From Parapristionchus giblindavisi (lineage: Eukaryota; Nematoda; Chromadorea; Rhabditida; Diplogasteridae), in the NCBI GenBank assembly GCA_943737045.1, contig CALSFV010000017.1:1116001-1180000 (forward strand): 64,000 bases of DNA. Reading direction: 5' to 3'. Shown in pieces: positions 48,801-58,808 of the stretch. The notes under the pieces were generated by a model. That model saw only the letters and a list, made by a program, of their open reading frames with translations. It did no database searches and had not been told where the DNA came from. Every line of letters begins with the position of its first letter. Positions within the stretch are counted from its first letter, which is position 1. Made by a program: the position numbers and the translations under genes.

Positions 48801-51800
48801 GAGCAGTCTCGAAGCGCTCGCCTGTCTGGCAGGTACGGTAGATGTCTCCTTAAACCTACCGTAATCTGGGAACAATCAAATTTCATGCCCTCATCATGCG
48901 AGGATTGACCCACCATATAAAGCGTTGAGCGAAATATTACAATTCATGAAAAAAATTTTTTTCTATTTATATTAAATGTATGGGAACGATTTGTTTAGGA
49001 TTCCGCGAGGAAACACCCGATAACGATGGTGTGCAGAACAGTCTGAGAGCACTATTGACTCCTTATGTGTGCAAATGCATGCGGACGATGGATAATGATG
49101 CGGTGAGTGATCAATACTACCGTAATAGTTGAGTCCCCTCATGTAGACGGCTCACAGTAGGGTGATCATGCCAGAATGATCTCTAGGGAGATCATGCCAG
49201 AATGATCTCCCCTCACTATCGTTATTCCTTATGAACCCTTCCACGAAAAAAAGGGGCGGAGTCTTGGAGTTTTGTCTCTCGCCGACTATTATTCGAATCC
49301 CTGTAAGCCTGTGGTTTCGTGTTTCTGAGAAGTGTGAATAATAAGATTTGTGGTACTGAATTCAATATCGATTTCAACGACGTTTCAATATGATTTTTTT
49401 AAAGTTAACATATTCTCGACTACAACATTTATGGTTTATTTCGCTTGTAGGTACTCAAACTACTCAACAGTAACACGGAGAATCCGTATCTCATCTGGGA
49501 CAATGGAACGAGGGCTGAGTTATTGGAGTTTGTGGAGAGACATAGGACCAATAATGAACAGACGGTGGGTGATTTTATGATTTTTTTTCTCATTTGAAAC
49601 TCTGCTCTGACAATCCTCTCTCACTCTTCTTTTTTACGAGAGAGTGTAGCCAGAGCGGAGGGTAAAGTTAGCTCGGATGTTCCTTTGAAAAATTGAAATG
49701 TATTTCAGCAGAACTGAAGGTGTTCTGCTAGCATTTTAGTTTCTCATTGACATTACTGTAGTCTGAGAAAACGAATGAATAATATAGATAAATTAATGGA
49801 TAAAATCAATCAATAATGTATTCAGAGTGAGCTATTCGGTGCTGAATTCCGTCTATCAGTCCATTCAAAGGAGCTCATCGTGGGTGAATTGTTCGTACGA
49901 ATCTACAACGAACAACCACAGTTTGCACTTACGGTAAGTTGATCCTGGAGTTCATGCCAGGGTAGTTGACTTATGCGTTAAGTCAGACTAAGGTTGGAAA
50001 GAACCTTTTGGAAAGTCTGCTTCTGAATTAGCTTCAAAATATGGATTTTTTATATTCGGGCAAACAAGATGAATTCATGTTTCTCTTAGCTTTAATAGTT
50101 TTCTTGTATTCATCTTTTGTCAATTTTAGTAATTCATACTTATTGTTAGTTCGCTTTATATGTTGTATAATAGTACTTCAGCCTAACTAATTAAGTAGTT
50201 TTCCTTGATTTAATAGTTTAGTTGTAGAATTAAAACAATTTTACACTTTCATAAAAAAATAAATCTAGTTTTACTTATTCTTGTACCTCTTTTAATAATA
50301 TTAATTTAATTGATTGAAAATAGTTATAATCTGTGAATCATATCATGAAAAATAGCCAAAAAAATATTACTATTTATCTTAATTTGACAGGATGCGAAGT
50401 CGACATGCGTTGATCTACTCGATTACATAGCCAAGTATTCGGAGGAGTTGACAGGAAGAAAGAAGAAAAGTCTAAATGGATCGATAGCCAATGGATCCAT
50501 GAATGGAAGTGCTGAGAGTGGAGGTCAGTGTTATATTTGAAGTTAGATGTGGTTTCTGCCTGTTGATTTTGTGTTCCGGACAATTCATTTAATTATCGGA
50601 GCGATAGCTATTGCAATTTACATAATTTATTGTCTATTTATTGAAATAATAAACTTACTTGAATATAAAGTTGATGCTTTCGATAATGGGCGATATTACT
50701 GTTCGGTTCTTTGATTATCGAGGTTGATCTTTGATCTTTGATCTCTCAGATCTGCTTATCGATTGGAAGGAAGCCTCAGCGTGTGGTTCGTCCATTAGTA
50801 CAGAGGAGCGCGTGCGCATGACGATGCAGGCTCTCGCAACGCTCATCGAGAATAATCCGGGTACGGTAGATTTATTGATTGATTATGGTTTTACGAAATT
50901 GTTCAAGCTGATGAAGGCCATAGCATGTTCACTTAAAACCAGCGTTTTCTATGAAAATTTTTGTTAGCTTTATTATTTGTATTCGAGCCGGTGAATTTCG
51001 GTTTTGCGAGTTTCATGTAAAATGTATGGTTCATCTATAATAGTGGTCATCTCTTATTCTTTACATTGGTAATCATTATTTTACAGGAGTAGAGATACTG
51101 TTGATTGGTCATCTTCAGATGCTGGTATGCTATCTCAGGTTTGTTTCTCGGTTTTTTTTGGTTTCGGGTTATAAAGTAACTTGCGTGAAAACTACTACTA
51201 TTTATATGCTGCAAAGCTCCTTTCGTAGACTAACAAGAATGGAGTGTATCAAACCATAATTTATTGAATGGTATCCCCTTGTTTTCCAGAGCTCGTTTCT
51301 ATCCACAGCTACAGTATGCCGCCCTTACCGTACTGTCGCTTGCCGCTACGAACAAGTGAGTTTCTAAAGATTACTGTAACCAATCGATATCAATCAATAA
51401 CTGTCTTCTCCATTCAGGGAATGCGTGCACGATTTGGCTACAGTCAAAGCGTGCTCAGGCATCTTTACGCTTATGGTCGATCGGGAAGATGGTACTGTAG
51501 TAATACATTTATTGATTATGTGGGATTTTATTGATTGACTCATTCCAGCTATTGCCCCATCGCTGCGCGCTCTCATTGCTCTGGCTGCCAACGTGCAAAT
51601 CGTCAAGGAGATGTTGGAATACGGTAAGTGGAAGACATTATCGATTGATTTGTAGGCGGAGTCTTATATCTTATTATTATTCAGTAAATAAAACATTAAC
51701 GAAATAAACGAGCACGATGGGAGCGAGAGAGTTGGAAAGAAAGTATGAGAGAGTTTGGCCATTGCTTTGGAAATTTTGTTTGGTTGGGGGTTATTTGAGG

Positions 51801-54800
51801 GAATTATAAAGTAAAATCATAGTATGCATAAAACGGATCGATCGATTGAATATAATAGATGATTATCGATTGATTGTACAGGTGGTCTGCTGTACATTCT
51901 TCGTGTGATCATCCAACGACCGAACGAGGCTACGGCTGGACTGAGATTATCTGCTGCTGAACTATTGGCAAAGCTGCAAGTCAGTTCTTTTCATGCGTTT
52001 TACCTGTTAAAATCTTGTTCAAAAGGCGTTGTAAAAAGTGGAATCTACTATTCTTTTATCGATTTTGAACAGATTATTTATAACATTGATTTATTACCTG
52101 TTAAAAAATACAGTGCGCATAATAATACTTTTACTTTTATATGTTTTATATCTGAAACGTTATTGTGCATGCTTACTGAAATTGTAGACTACAATAAATT
52201 AAATAATGTATTGTAGGCGGACAAGTTGACGGGTCCACGTTGGCAACGTTTCATCGTCAAATTCCTTCCACCCATATTCGCTGACGCATTCAGAGACTCC
52301 CCAACCACTGCGTATGATTTATTGATTTTAGGACTTTCAGTCCTTTTCCAATTATTGATTTTTAGTGAATTATCGATTTTTAGAATTCAATAATCGTCAT
52401 TGTAGCTTGTCGATGTTCGATTCAACAAGTGAGAATCCAGAATTGATCTGGAACGACGCGTCGAGAATGGCTGTGAAAGCTGCTGTGGAGAAGTCACTGA
52501 AGGAACTGGCTGAGAGACAACGAGTTGATGACGAGGCCAAATGGGATATGGTAAAGAGATTACGGTAGTTGTGGTGGGGGTTACGGTAGTGATGAGGCCA
52601 AATGGGATATGGTAAGGAGATTACGGTAGTTGTGGTGGGGGTTACGGTAGTGATGAGGCCAAATGGGATATGGTAAGGAGATTACGGTAGTTGTGGGGGG
52701 GGGGGGGGGTAAATTAGTTACAATGGCTGTCGTAATTGTGGTGCTAGTGGATTGTGTTTGTTATAGAGTTTGAGAGAAACATGATTATTGTTTAGTGACA
52801 ACTATTGATTATCGTGTTTGTGTTTTACAATCCGAATGAACTTCATCTATTTACAGTCACTGGTGGCAGCGGATGATTGGTGTGCGTATGGTGATTCCGT
52901 ATCCGGCGAATTGGTTGTGGGCGGAGTCTTCATCCGGCTCTTCATCGCCAATCCCGGATGGGCCGTGCGACACCCGCGACAGTTTGCCACCGAACTCATT
53001 GAGAAGGTAGGTAGTACTACGATAGTTACACTACTGAGCGGATCATGAACTGACTTTAATGATTACGGTAATAAATCGATTGATATTCAGGCGCTCGAAT
53101 CTATGCGTGCCAAGCCGAATACGGTAGCGGCGGGAGATTTGAATACGCTGACAACTGCCTTTGTGGAATTGATACGACACCATCCCAATACTGCTGATCA
53201 GGTGAGGAATTATTGATTAATTTCCCGTGTTTGGGGGGAATAGAAAACATTGAATAATAGCACATCTGGGTAGACTAGGTAATCTAGGCAGATCGCTGTT
53301 TTGGTGTCTCAATTAATGGAACAGATTACTGGTTCTTTTAATACTCGATGTGCTTGTTAGGTAAAGAACACCTATTTCTGTTTCATAATTTCAGTTGCCC
53401 GCCCAAGGGTATCTTCCTCAGTTCTGTACAGCAATGACATCGGCGACACCGACAACAGCCCGAGCGGCCATTCTGATGCTCCATCAATTGGCGGAAAATA
53501 CGGTAAATATATGATAATTGCCTGTTGAATTGTGGTTGCAGTGTAGTTATAGCAGAGGTGCGGTACAACTGTTGCCGGTATTCATTTTGGGGATGGAATA
53601 TGCGTTCTCTAACTCTTTATCAATAAAAAAATCAATATTGTAAATGAGACTGAATTGTGTTCTTGACAGGTGTGCGCTGATGCATTTGGTCGACTGAATT
53701 GTATTGAGGGTATCAAGAAGTGCATGGAGATACAGCCAAGTGAGTATTTTCTTTTATTTTCATAAATATCGGTAAGAAACGAAACGAAAAGGCGAGAGAC
53801 TTATTCTTTTTGCGACTTTCGAACAGAGCAAAAGTAATGGGAACAGTGAGTGGGTGAGAGGTTTCATGCTACTGTAATGTGACTGTTACCCGACGGTCTC
53901 TCCATTTTACACACTACTTCGCTGTTCTCTAAAAACATTCGACGATCTCAGCTTGATTCGTAATGGTGGTTTCTCGCATTGGTTACTGTAAAGAATCAAT
54001 AAGTTAAGTACTGTAATTCTCAATCAATAAATCGATTTCAGCTCTTATGCATGAGGCCGCACACGCTCTCAAATGTCTGATGAAGAGGAATAACACGGGA
54101 GATCTCGCTGCGCAGCTGCTGTCAACGGGAATGATCGATTTCCTGCTGCGGGTTCTGGCTGGAAAAGTGGATGGTACGGTATTTTTAGGGGCTATAATTA
54201 GAGTGGATATGTTTTATTGATTGATGTGTATTTGGTGGAAATACATCTTATTGTTGGATTCATAGAGTTCCTCGGTTGGTTTGAGTTTGATTACGGTATT
54301 ATCGATTGATTATTGATTGATTTCAGGTGCAAATTCGCCAGCAGCACGAGCAGAGATTGTTGATGCACTCAAGGTGATTGCGGGTTTCAACTTTGTTTTA
54401 TATTTTGAACAATCATCTTATTGTTAATCGAATTGCATTCTGTTCTCAATTGAAATATCATATTTTCCATGTCGAAGTTAGAATCAGTAATTAATATTAT
54501 TATTGTTGTTATTGTTATTCCATTCTACTTGAGAGTGCATGTCTTGATCTGGACAAGGGAAGTGAGATATCGGCCAAGTTGGACGCATCTCCCGTCTGGG
54601 CTCAGTACAAGGATCAACGACACGATCTGTTCCTACCCGCGGCGAGGACCCATGCCATACAAGGTTGGTGTATGGTGTGGTGGTGTCGAGTGAATGGGAA
54701 ACGGCGTCGGGGTTACTGTAATTTGATAAGTTCCTCTTTCTTGTTCGCCAAAGCAATACCCGCTGATTTTCTGTTACTAGTTGTTTTCAATTGTAGCTTA

Positions 54801-54966
54801 TTTCATAATTGAATTGGTTTATAGAAATTTTCGATCTGTCAATCAATAATCTCTACTCTTAGGTGGCTCTTCTGGTGTCGCTGGTTATCTCACCGAAGGC
54901 ATGTTCAATCCTCCACCAATCAATAATGTGCCACCACCAATGGACAATGCCCCGCCCCCACTCTAA
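24166..54966 (+). CDS. rme-8: RME-8 / DNAJC13, endosomal J-domain protein, complete
   Basis: RME-8 is a large peripheral endosomal protein that recruits Hsc70 through its J domain and acts with SNX-1/retromer in endosomal sorting and clathrin dynamics. Sixty-nine exons in consistent phase give about 2282 residues. The start [20 protein letters not shown] matches the PH-like N-terminus. A GYF-type block ([19 protein letters not shown]) lies near 980-1035. The J domain is near 1305-1370 with HPD at about 1350-1352. Four IWN-type repeats lie near 779, 1219, 1657 (IWDN) and 1965, and the tail is Pro-rich. Exon starts/ends: 24166-24242, 24335-24410, 24777-24842, 25078-25212, 25512-25586, 25660-25722, 25982-26035, 26559-26701, 27090-27249, 27567-27658, 27735-27786, 28079-28190, 28576-28658, 28895-28969, 29211-29311, 29595-29739, 29962-30024, 30355-30468, 30902-30968, 31119-31202, 31368-31513, 32200-32322, 36866-36973, 37301-37363, 37597-37685, 38071-38164, 39418-39518, 39971-40069, 40222-40312, 40744-40872, 41031-41144, 41558-41680, 42982-43100, 43267-43312, 43390-43494, 43677-43811, 43902-44000, 44293-44415, 44671-44802, 45078-45190, 45547-45664, 45914-46013, 46726-46811, 47151-47252, 47586-47660, 47836-47952, 48197-48280, 48601-48664, 48746-48832, 48999-49102, 49451-49564, 49826-49933, 50391-50523, 50750-50860, 51087-51138, 51290-51355, 51418-51491, 51549-51623, 51882-51979, 52217-52311, 52406-52550, 52857-53006, 53091-53201, 53395-53502, 53670-53739, 54042-54173, 54327-54373, 54534-54663, 54863-54966. 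Individual edges may be off by a base. Exons 34 (46 nt) and 55 (52 nt) are unusually small. Confidence 0.95.
26282..26302. repeat. Homopolymer G run in rme-8 intron 7
   Basis: About 21 consecutive G on the plus strand. Such runs are prone to sequencing error and can form G-quadruplexes on the coding strand of the intron RNA. Confidence 0.9.
27025..27076. repeat. ATT microsatellite in rme-8 intron 8
   Basis: About 17 perfect ATT units end just before the acceptor of exon 9, so they form most of its pyrimidine-rich tract. Confidence 0.95.
27366..27487. mobile_element. Short inverted-repeat MITE with GTTTTACACACTCTC core
   Basis: Ends ATGTTCAAAAG and CTTTTGAACATCGCAT are inverted copies. The interior contains a GTTTTACACACTCTC motif also found near 10620-10640 (minus-gene 3' flank), 41280-41305 and 61030-61048. 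Confidence 0.55.
27821..27905. mobile_element. Small palindromic MITE, CCGAGC/GCTCTGGC family
   Basis: Starts ACACCCCGAGCTA and contains CCGCTCTGGCAACACTCTC with its inverted partner AACCAGAGCGG. Relatives lie at 46895-47005, 49603-49682 and, in minimal form, 44832-44889. Confidence 0.6.
31674..31815. mobile_element. Palindromic MITE with paired TGACGTCA sites, rme-8 intron 21
   Basis: Ends TATCCATGAAC and GTTCATGGATA are inverted copies. TGACGTCA octamers lie at 31717-31724 and 31770-31777. The insertion is absent from the second rme-8 copy, whose intron runs directly from the left to the right flank. Confidence 0.7.
31855..32048. mobile_element. hAT-like MITE (CATAGGTCGAA family), rme-8 intron 21
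   Basis: Ends CATAGGTCGAA and TTCGACCTATA, with an 8-bp duplication GTATTTGT at 31847-31854 and 32049-32056. The second rme-8 copy has the empty site with a single GTATTTGT (near 57300). The interior is a short tandem array of CCTGACCGCATTT units. Confidence 0.92.
32371..33799. mobile_element. Palindromic element in rme-8 intron 22
   Basis: Arms of about 0.6 kb pair around a centre near 33090. Ends resemble ACACTATCTGAGA and its complement, flanked by TATAA on both sides (32366-32370 and 33800-33804). The second rme-8 copy lacks it. Open frames in the arms (such as 32588-32872) are mirrored in both arms and show no family signature. Confidence 0.8.
35531..35600 (+). ncRNA. tRNA-like module in H1 left arm
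   Basis: An A-box-like TGGTGTAGTGG and a B-box core AGTTCGAGTAC lie at normal tRNA spacing. A mirrored copy is at about 36211-36276 on the minus strand. The acceptor stem is not convincing, so it is tRNA-like rather than a tRNA gene. Confidence 0.5.
36211..36276 (-). ncRNA. tRNA-like module in H1 right arm
   Basis: Inverted copy of the left-arm module, with the same A-box and B-box-like blocks. Confidence 0.5.
38682..38862. mobile_element. MITE with TACATTTTCGG ends, rme-8 intron 26
   Basis: Ends TACATTTTCGGTACCCTCGC and GCGAGGGTATGAAAATGTA pair. The interior repeats a TATATAGTGGGTC-like unit. A relative lies at 58624-58808, and half-elements near 44902 and 48885. Confidence 0.75.
38962..39165. 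mobile_element. hAT-like MITE (CATAGGTCGAA family), rme-8 intron 26
   Basis: Same ends as the copy at 31855, with a different 8-bp duplication GGTCTTTA at 38954-38961 and 39166-39173, and the same internal CCTGACCGCATTT array. Diverged relatives appear near 41420-41520 and 62390-62490. Confidence 0.92.
41949..42020 (+). ncRNA. tRNA-like module in H2 left arm (best tRNA likeness)
   Basis: TAGTGTAGTGGATAAGG resembles a D-arm/A-box and GGGTTCGATCCCC a T-arm/B-box with a good stem. Between them TTGAC and GTCAG can form an anticodon-type stem with an 8-nt loop. The acceptor stem is weak. Confidence 0.55.
42431..42504 (-). ncRNA. tRNA-like module in H2 right arm
   Basis: Inverted partner of the left-arm module with a few changes in the T-stem and the anticodon-stem region. 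Confidence 0.5.
44832..44889. mobile_element. Minimal 58-bp palindromic MITE, rme-8 intron 39
   Basis: Almost perfect hairpin from GGTACACCCGA to its complement. The same end sequence appears in longer members at 27821 and 46895. Confidence 0.7.
45011..45090. repeat. 40-bp tandem duplication of a splice acceptor (rme-8 exon 40)
   Basis: Two adjacent 40-bp units each contain TTGATCTTTGATC, the CATCAG acceptor and the first exon bases ATTCCCTTCC. The downstream CAG at 45075-45077 keeps the RME-8 frame. Use of the upstream one at 45035-45037 would add 40 nt and shift frame. Confidence 0.9.
45851..45903. repeat. AAT microsatellite near the end of rme-8 intron 41
   Basis: Imperfect AAT/GAT run ending about 10 bp before the acceptor of exon 42. 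Confidence 0.9.
46895..47005. mobile_element. Palindromic MITE, CCGAGC/GCTCTGGC family, rme-8 intron 43
   Basis: Contains CCGCTCTGGC and the inverted GCCAGAGCGG, within GGTACACCCCGAG-type ends. Confidence 0.6.
52531..52713. repeat. 61-bp minisatellite built from an rme-8 exon end and splice donor
   Basis: Three tandem units each contain the last codons of exon 61 (GAGGCCAAATGGGATATG), its donor GTAAAG or GTAAGG, and two TTACGGTAG motifs. The third unit degrades into a G run of about 13. The first donor at 52551 keeps the frame; the others do not. Confidence 0.92.
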
Positions 54967-55917
54967 GTGATGACGTCATTGATCGATCGATCGATAATCT
55001 GTCTGTCTGTCTGTAACTCTTGCGTACTCGTCCACTCGTATTTTTGTCAATCGATATCCACGCACAAGTTGTTATTCTGTACAAACCTTTCGTCCTATTT
55101 ATTGTGCCTATTTGCCTTATTATTTTCTACTTTATTTTATTTTGTTAATTAATTTTTGCGTGTTGTATTCATCCAGAATATTCTATTCAGAGTAACTTAT
55201 ATTATAATTATCGATTTTTCACTCAGTTTCTTATCCTTGATTATATCGCCCATTCTCGCTCTTATCCACTCTCTGCACAGTGCCTTGCAATAATTGTTCA
55301 CAATATCTGGGTACCCATCACTCCTTTCCGTTTTGTATACAGTATCCCACAGATGTATTCTAGAGATTTTATTGATTGATTCGTCAGTCAAAATGTTCAT
55401 TTATTGATTCATCCATTCATGCTTATCTCGATCGCTTCATCCCACATAATTCATCCATCCATCATCATCTCTCGTTTTCCATTTTGAATATTGATTTATC
55501 GATTGAAATCTGAATATCTATACATATTTATCATAGAGTAGTTAATATATATCGTAATTCTTGCTGATCATTCATTATCCAGTGACTGTATTGTATTCGA
55601 TCCGATTGATCATTTTGATTACAGTATAATTTAAGATGTAAGAAGATGTGATAGGAGAGTGATTTTACGGTTTTTAAATTGTTTTTAATGAATAATAAAA
55701 AAGGTGAATGTATTGGTGGTGTGGTCTTCTGCATTATTGAGGTTTGAGAAAGATTTGTTTTTTTTGGGGTTCAACCCCCAAAGACTTGTAAGAAATCCCA
55801 AGTTTGAGGTGACACAAGGACAGACACTGGCCAGAGTGTTGAATGCTTTCCGATATAATCAATTTTATAATTGTTTATATGTTTTAATTATTGGAGATAG
55901 TATTCACAAAATCTATA
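54967..55917. other. rme-8 3' untranslated region and flank up to the duplication breakpoint
   Basis: AT-rich DNA follows the stop codon. An AATAAA lies at about 55694. No further gene was seen before the second rme-8 copy begins near 55918. Confidence 0.65.
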
Positions 55918-58623
55918 TATGCTACTACAGAAACGTGAAAATGACGTGTGCATAATTGCCAATGACAGTATGCCGTAGATATGAAATAGTTATCCAGTTG
56001 CGATAAGGAAACAACCAACTCTCAAGCAACGATATAACAACATTATCCATTATCAGGAACGACAAACGGGATGGTTGGTTGTGGCATCGATGCTTGACTT
56101 CCTCACCTACGCTGTGTGTGCACCATACTCGGAGACTACTAGTGGAGAGACATTCGATATGATTCTCAAGGTAGTACGGTAGGATGGGATGGGGATACGG
56201 TAGGATTACGAGGAAGCAGGGATATGGTAGACAAATATATACGTGTTTTATTGATTGGTCGAAACCACAAAATGAGGGCTATTTACGATCGGTGATAATG
56301 ACATAAGTCTTCATTATGACACGTTGATTCTGTGTTTCTATCATGCTTCAACTTTTATGTTTTTCCAGTTCCCTTGATTACTTATCTAATTGCGAGAAGA
56401 GTTTCACAATTTTAGAGATTGTACGCTCAATTTATGAATGTCAAATATAATTAATAATGGCAGTGTAGCAACCGAACGAGTTTCATAGACTTTTTTTTCG
56501 TTTTACATGGTTTTGAGTTCCCCGCATTAGGATCTCGATCATTTCAGATGGTTGCAGCTCGCGGTCGCGCATTCTACTCGCTCTTCCAGGCCAAATCTAT
56601 GACCATTGTTAAAGGTATACGCCTGTGATTATTGATTTTTCAATGAATGATATACAAGAGTCACCGTATATCGGTCCATTTGGTGATTGCTTGTTGGATT
56701 ACTCTATTGATTTTTCGTACTTGATTGATTACAGTACAGTATGATTGTGATTTGTGATTATCGATTGATTGATTGATATTCAGGTGATGGTATGGTGATG
56801 AGAGCGATCATCGAGGAGAGTGATGTGGAGACGAGCAAATCGATGCAGACACTCGCGCTCACTCAGGGTACGGTAGGGGACTAATCGGGAACTGACTTTA
56901 TTTTTTATCCCTGATCTTTGTGGTGTATAATAACAAGATGAAATTATTTGGTACTGTAAATTGATCTTTGATCTCTTTGACGAGAGTCTGATCTTTGATC
57001 TTTTGAGAGTCTGATCTTTGATCTTTTGGGAGTCTGATCTTTGATCTTTCAGGTGCATTCCTCTCCCATCTAGAGATGGCTCTTCTCACAACGGGTCGTG
57101 ATCTACGAGTACTCACGAATCGACAGCTCTCTGGTCATTTGATTGGCCTATGGATAGCCCGCCAATGATCTGCTCAGTCGATGTTTGGTGAGTGATCTTT
57201 GATCTTTGATCTTTGGCATATTCGTGTAACACATTATTTCGCTGTATGTCTATGTATCAGTGGGAACAGTGTGAGGAAAGCAGGAGATACACGTTATAAG
57301 TGTATTTGTGATCAACCCGTCAAGTTCATGTTTCATGCTGCCCTTAACGTGACTTTGGTGCACTTTTTGTCGATGAAATTCCGAAAAAGTTGTGTATAAC
57401 TTATTCGTTCAGCCCCGTGGTCTACTCGACTTCCTTCTCTCACACGACAAGGTACCCGTATCGGAGATGGACCTACTCGTGCCTCGGAACAATCTAGAAG
57501 TTGCTACAAATGAGCAGAACAAGAGTGTTGTCAAGGTGATTATCGATTGATTATATTGATTTATTGGGTAGTATAAGATAAAACATGTTTTACCCTATTC
57601 AATAGATAACATATTTGATATTTGTTCTTTAACTCTGCCCAAAATAATCCCAGCTACAATTGAACTTTCGAGTTTCCGGGTGCTTTTTTAAAGCTTGGAA
57701 ACTTGCCGATTTCGAGTTTCTACTCTTTTTTAAAGATCCATGAATTATCTACTCGATAATCTCTCCAAATTAATCAATAATGATTGATGTATTCAAAGGA
57801 ACACGTTGATCATGTTCGTGTGACGGCAGAGGCTGCGGTGCACAAGTTTGTCACCAATTGGGATCTCGAACGAAAGCTCAACTTTACGATGCCTACGAGG
57901 AAGGAGGTTCATATAATAATTAATAATTTATGCGTTTTACAAGAAAACACGGTACAGAAGAGAGAAATATAATATATAGATTGATTGTTAGTGGGTAATG
58001 TGCCTTGCTGCTAATTTTTATCTTTGTTTTGGCCCCTGAATCATGGAACTTACTTCTGGACTGTCTAATCACTCCAATTTTTGTGGCATATTGCTAATAT
58101 ATAGTATTTTGCTAATGAATATCATGTCGATTACCAAAGTTCAAGTGGAGATTCACTGTTTCTTACGAGTTCATTCTTGATGATATAATGAGCATGAAAC
58201 GGCGATCAGCCGGGTCTTGTCACTGTTTCTCATCGTCTTCCCTTATTCAGGAGAAGGCGACCGCCCAGCAGCCCGTCATTCTGCGCAAACGACGTCAGCG
58301 AATCAAGGGAGAAGTACGGTTGATTATCGATTGGTGTAACAGTAGATATAGTAGTATTACAGATTATTGATTGTTTGGTGGAGAGACTATTTCTTGAGCG
58401 TTTCGTGTTAATCAATGAGTAAAGCATATTAGCTAGGATAAATACTAATTGATTGATTTATCGATCAATAATTGATCAAAATGAATTGCTCGAAATACGA
58501 AAATATGGATTGATTATTCAGGTTAACTGGAAGCTTTTCTCGTACCAATTCGCTCGTGATCACGCAAAGGCTGATCTGATATGGAATGGGAAGACGAGAG
58601 AGGAGTTCAGGTGAGAGAGTGCC

Positions 58624-58808
58624 AGGCATACATTTTCATATCCTTACAAGGTGAGGATCGACCCACTCTATACGGCTCATTTTCAGGGTCGACCCACTAT
58701 ATAGAACTCATTTTTTTAATGTGAAAGATTACAAATTAAGCCAAAATAACGATTTTTCTAAATCGACCCACTATATAAAAATAATTCGGTGAGGGCACCG
58801 AAAATGTA
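58624..58808. mobile_element. MITE with TACATTTTC ends, second rme-8 copy
   Basis: Ends TACATTTTCATATCC and GGCACCGAAAATGTA; the interior has three GACCCACTATATA-type units. It is absent from the matching intron of the first copy. Confidence 0.7.
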
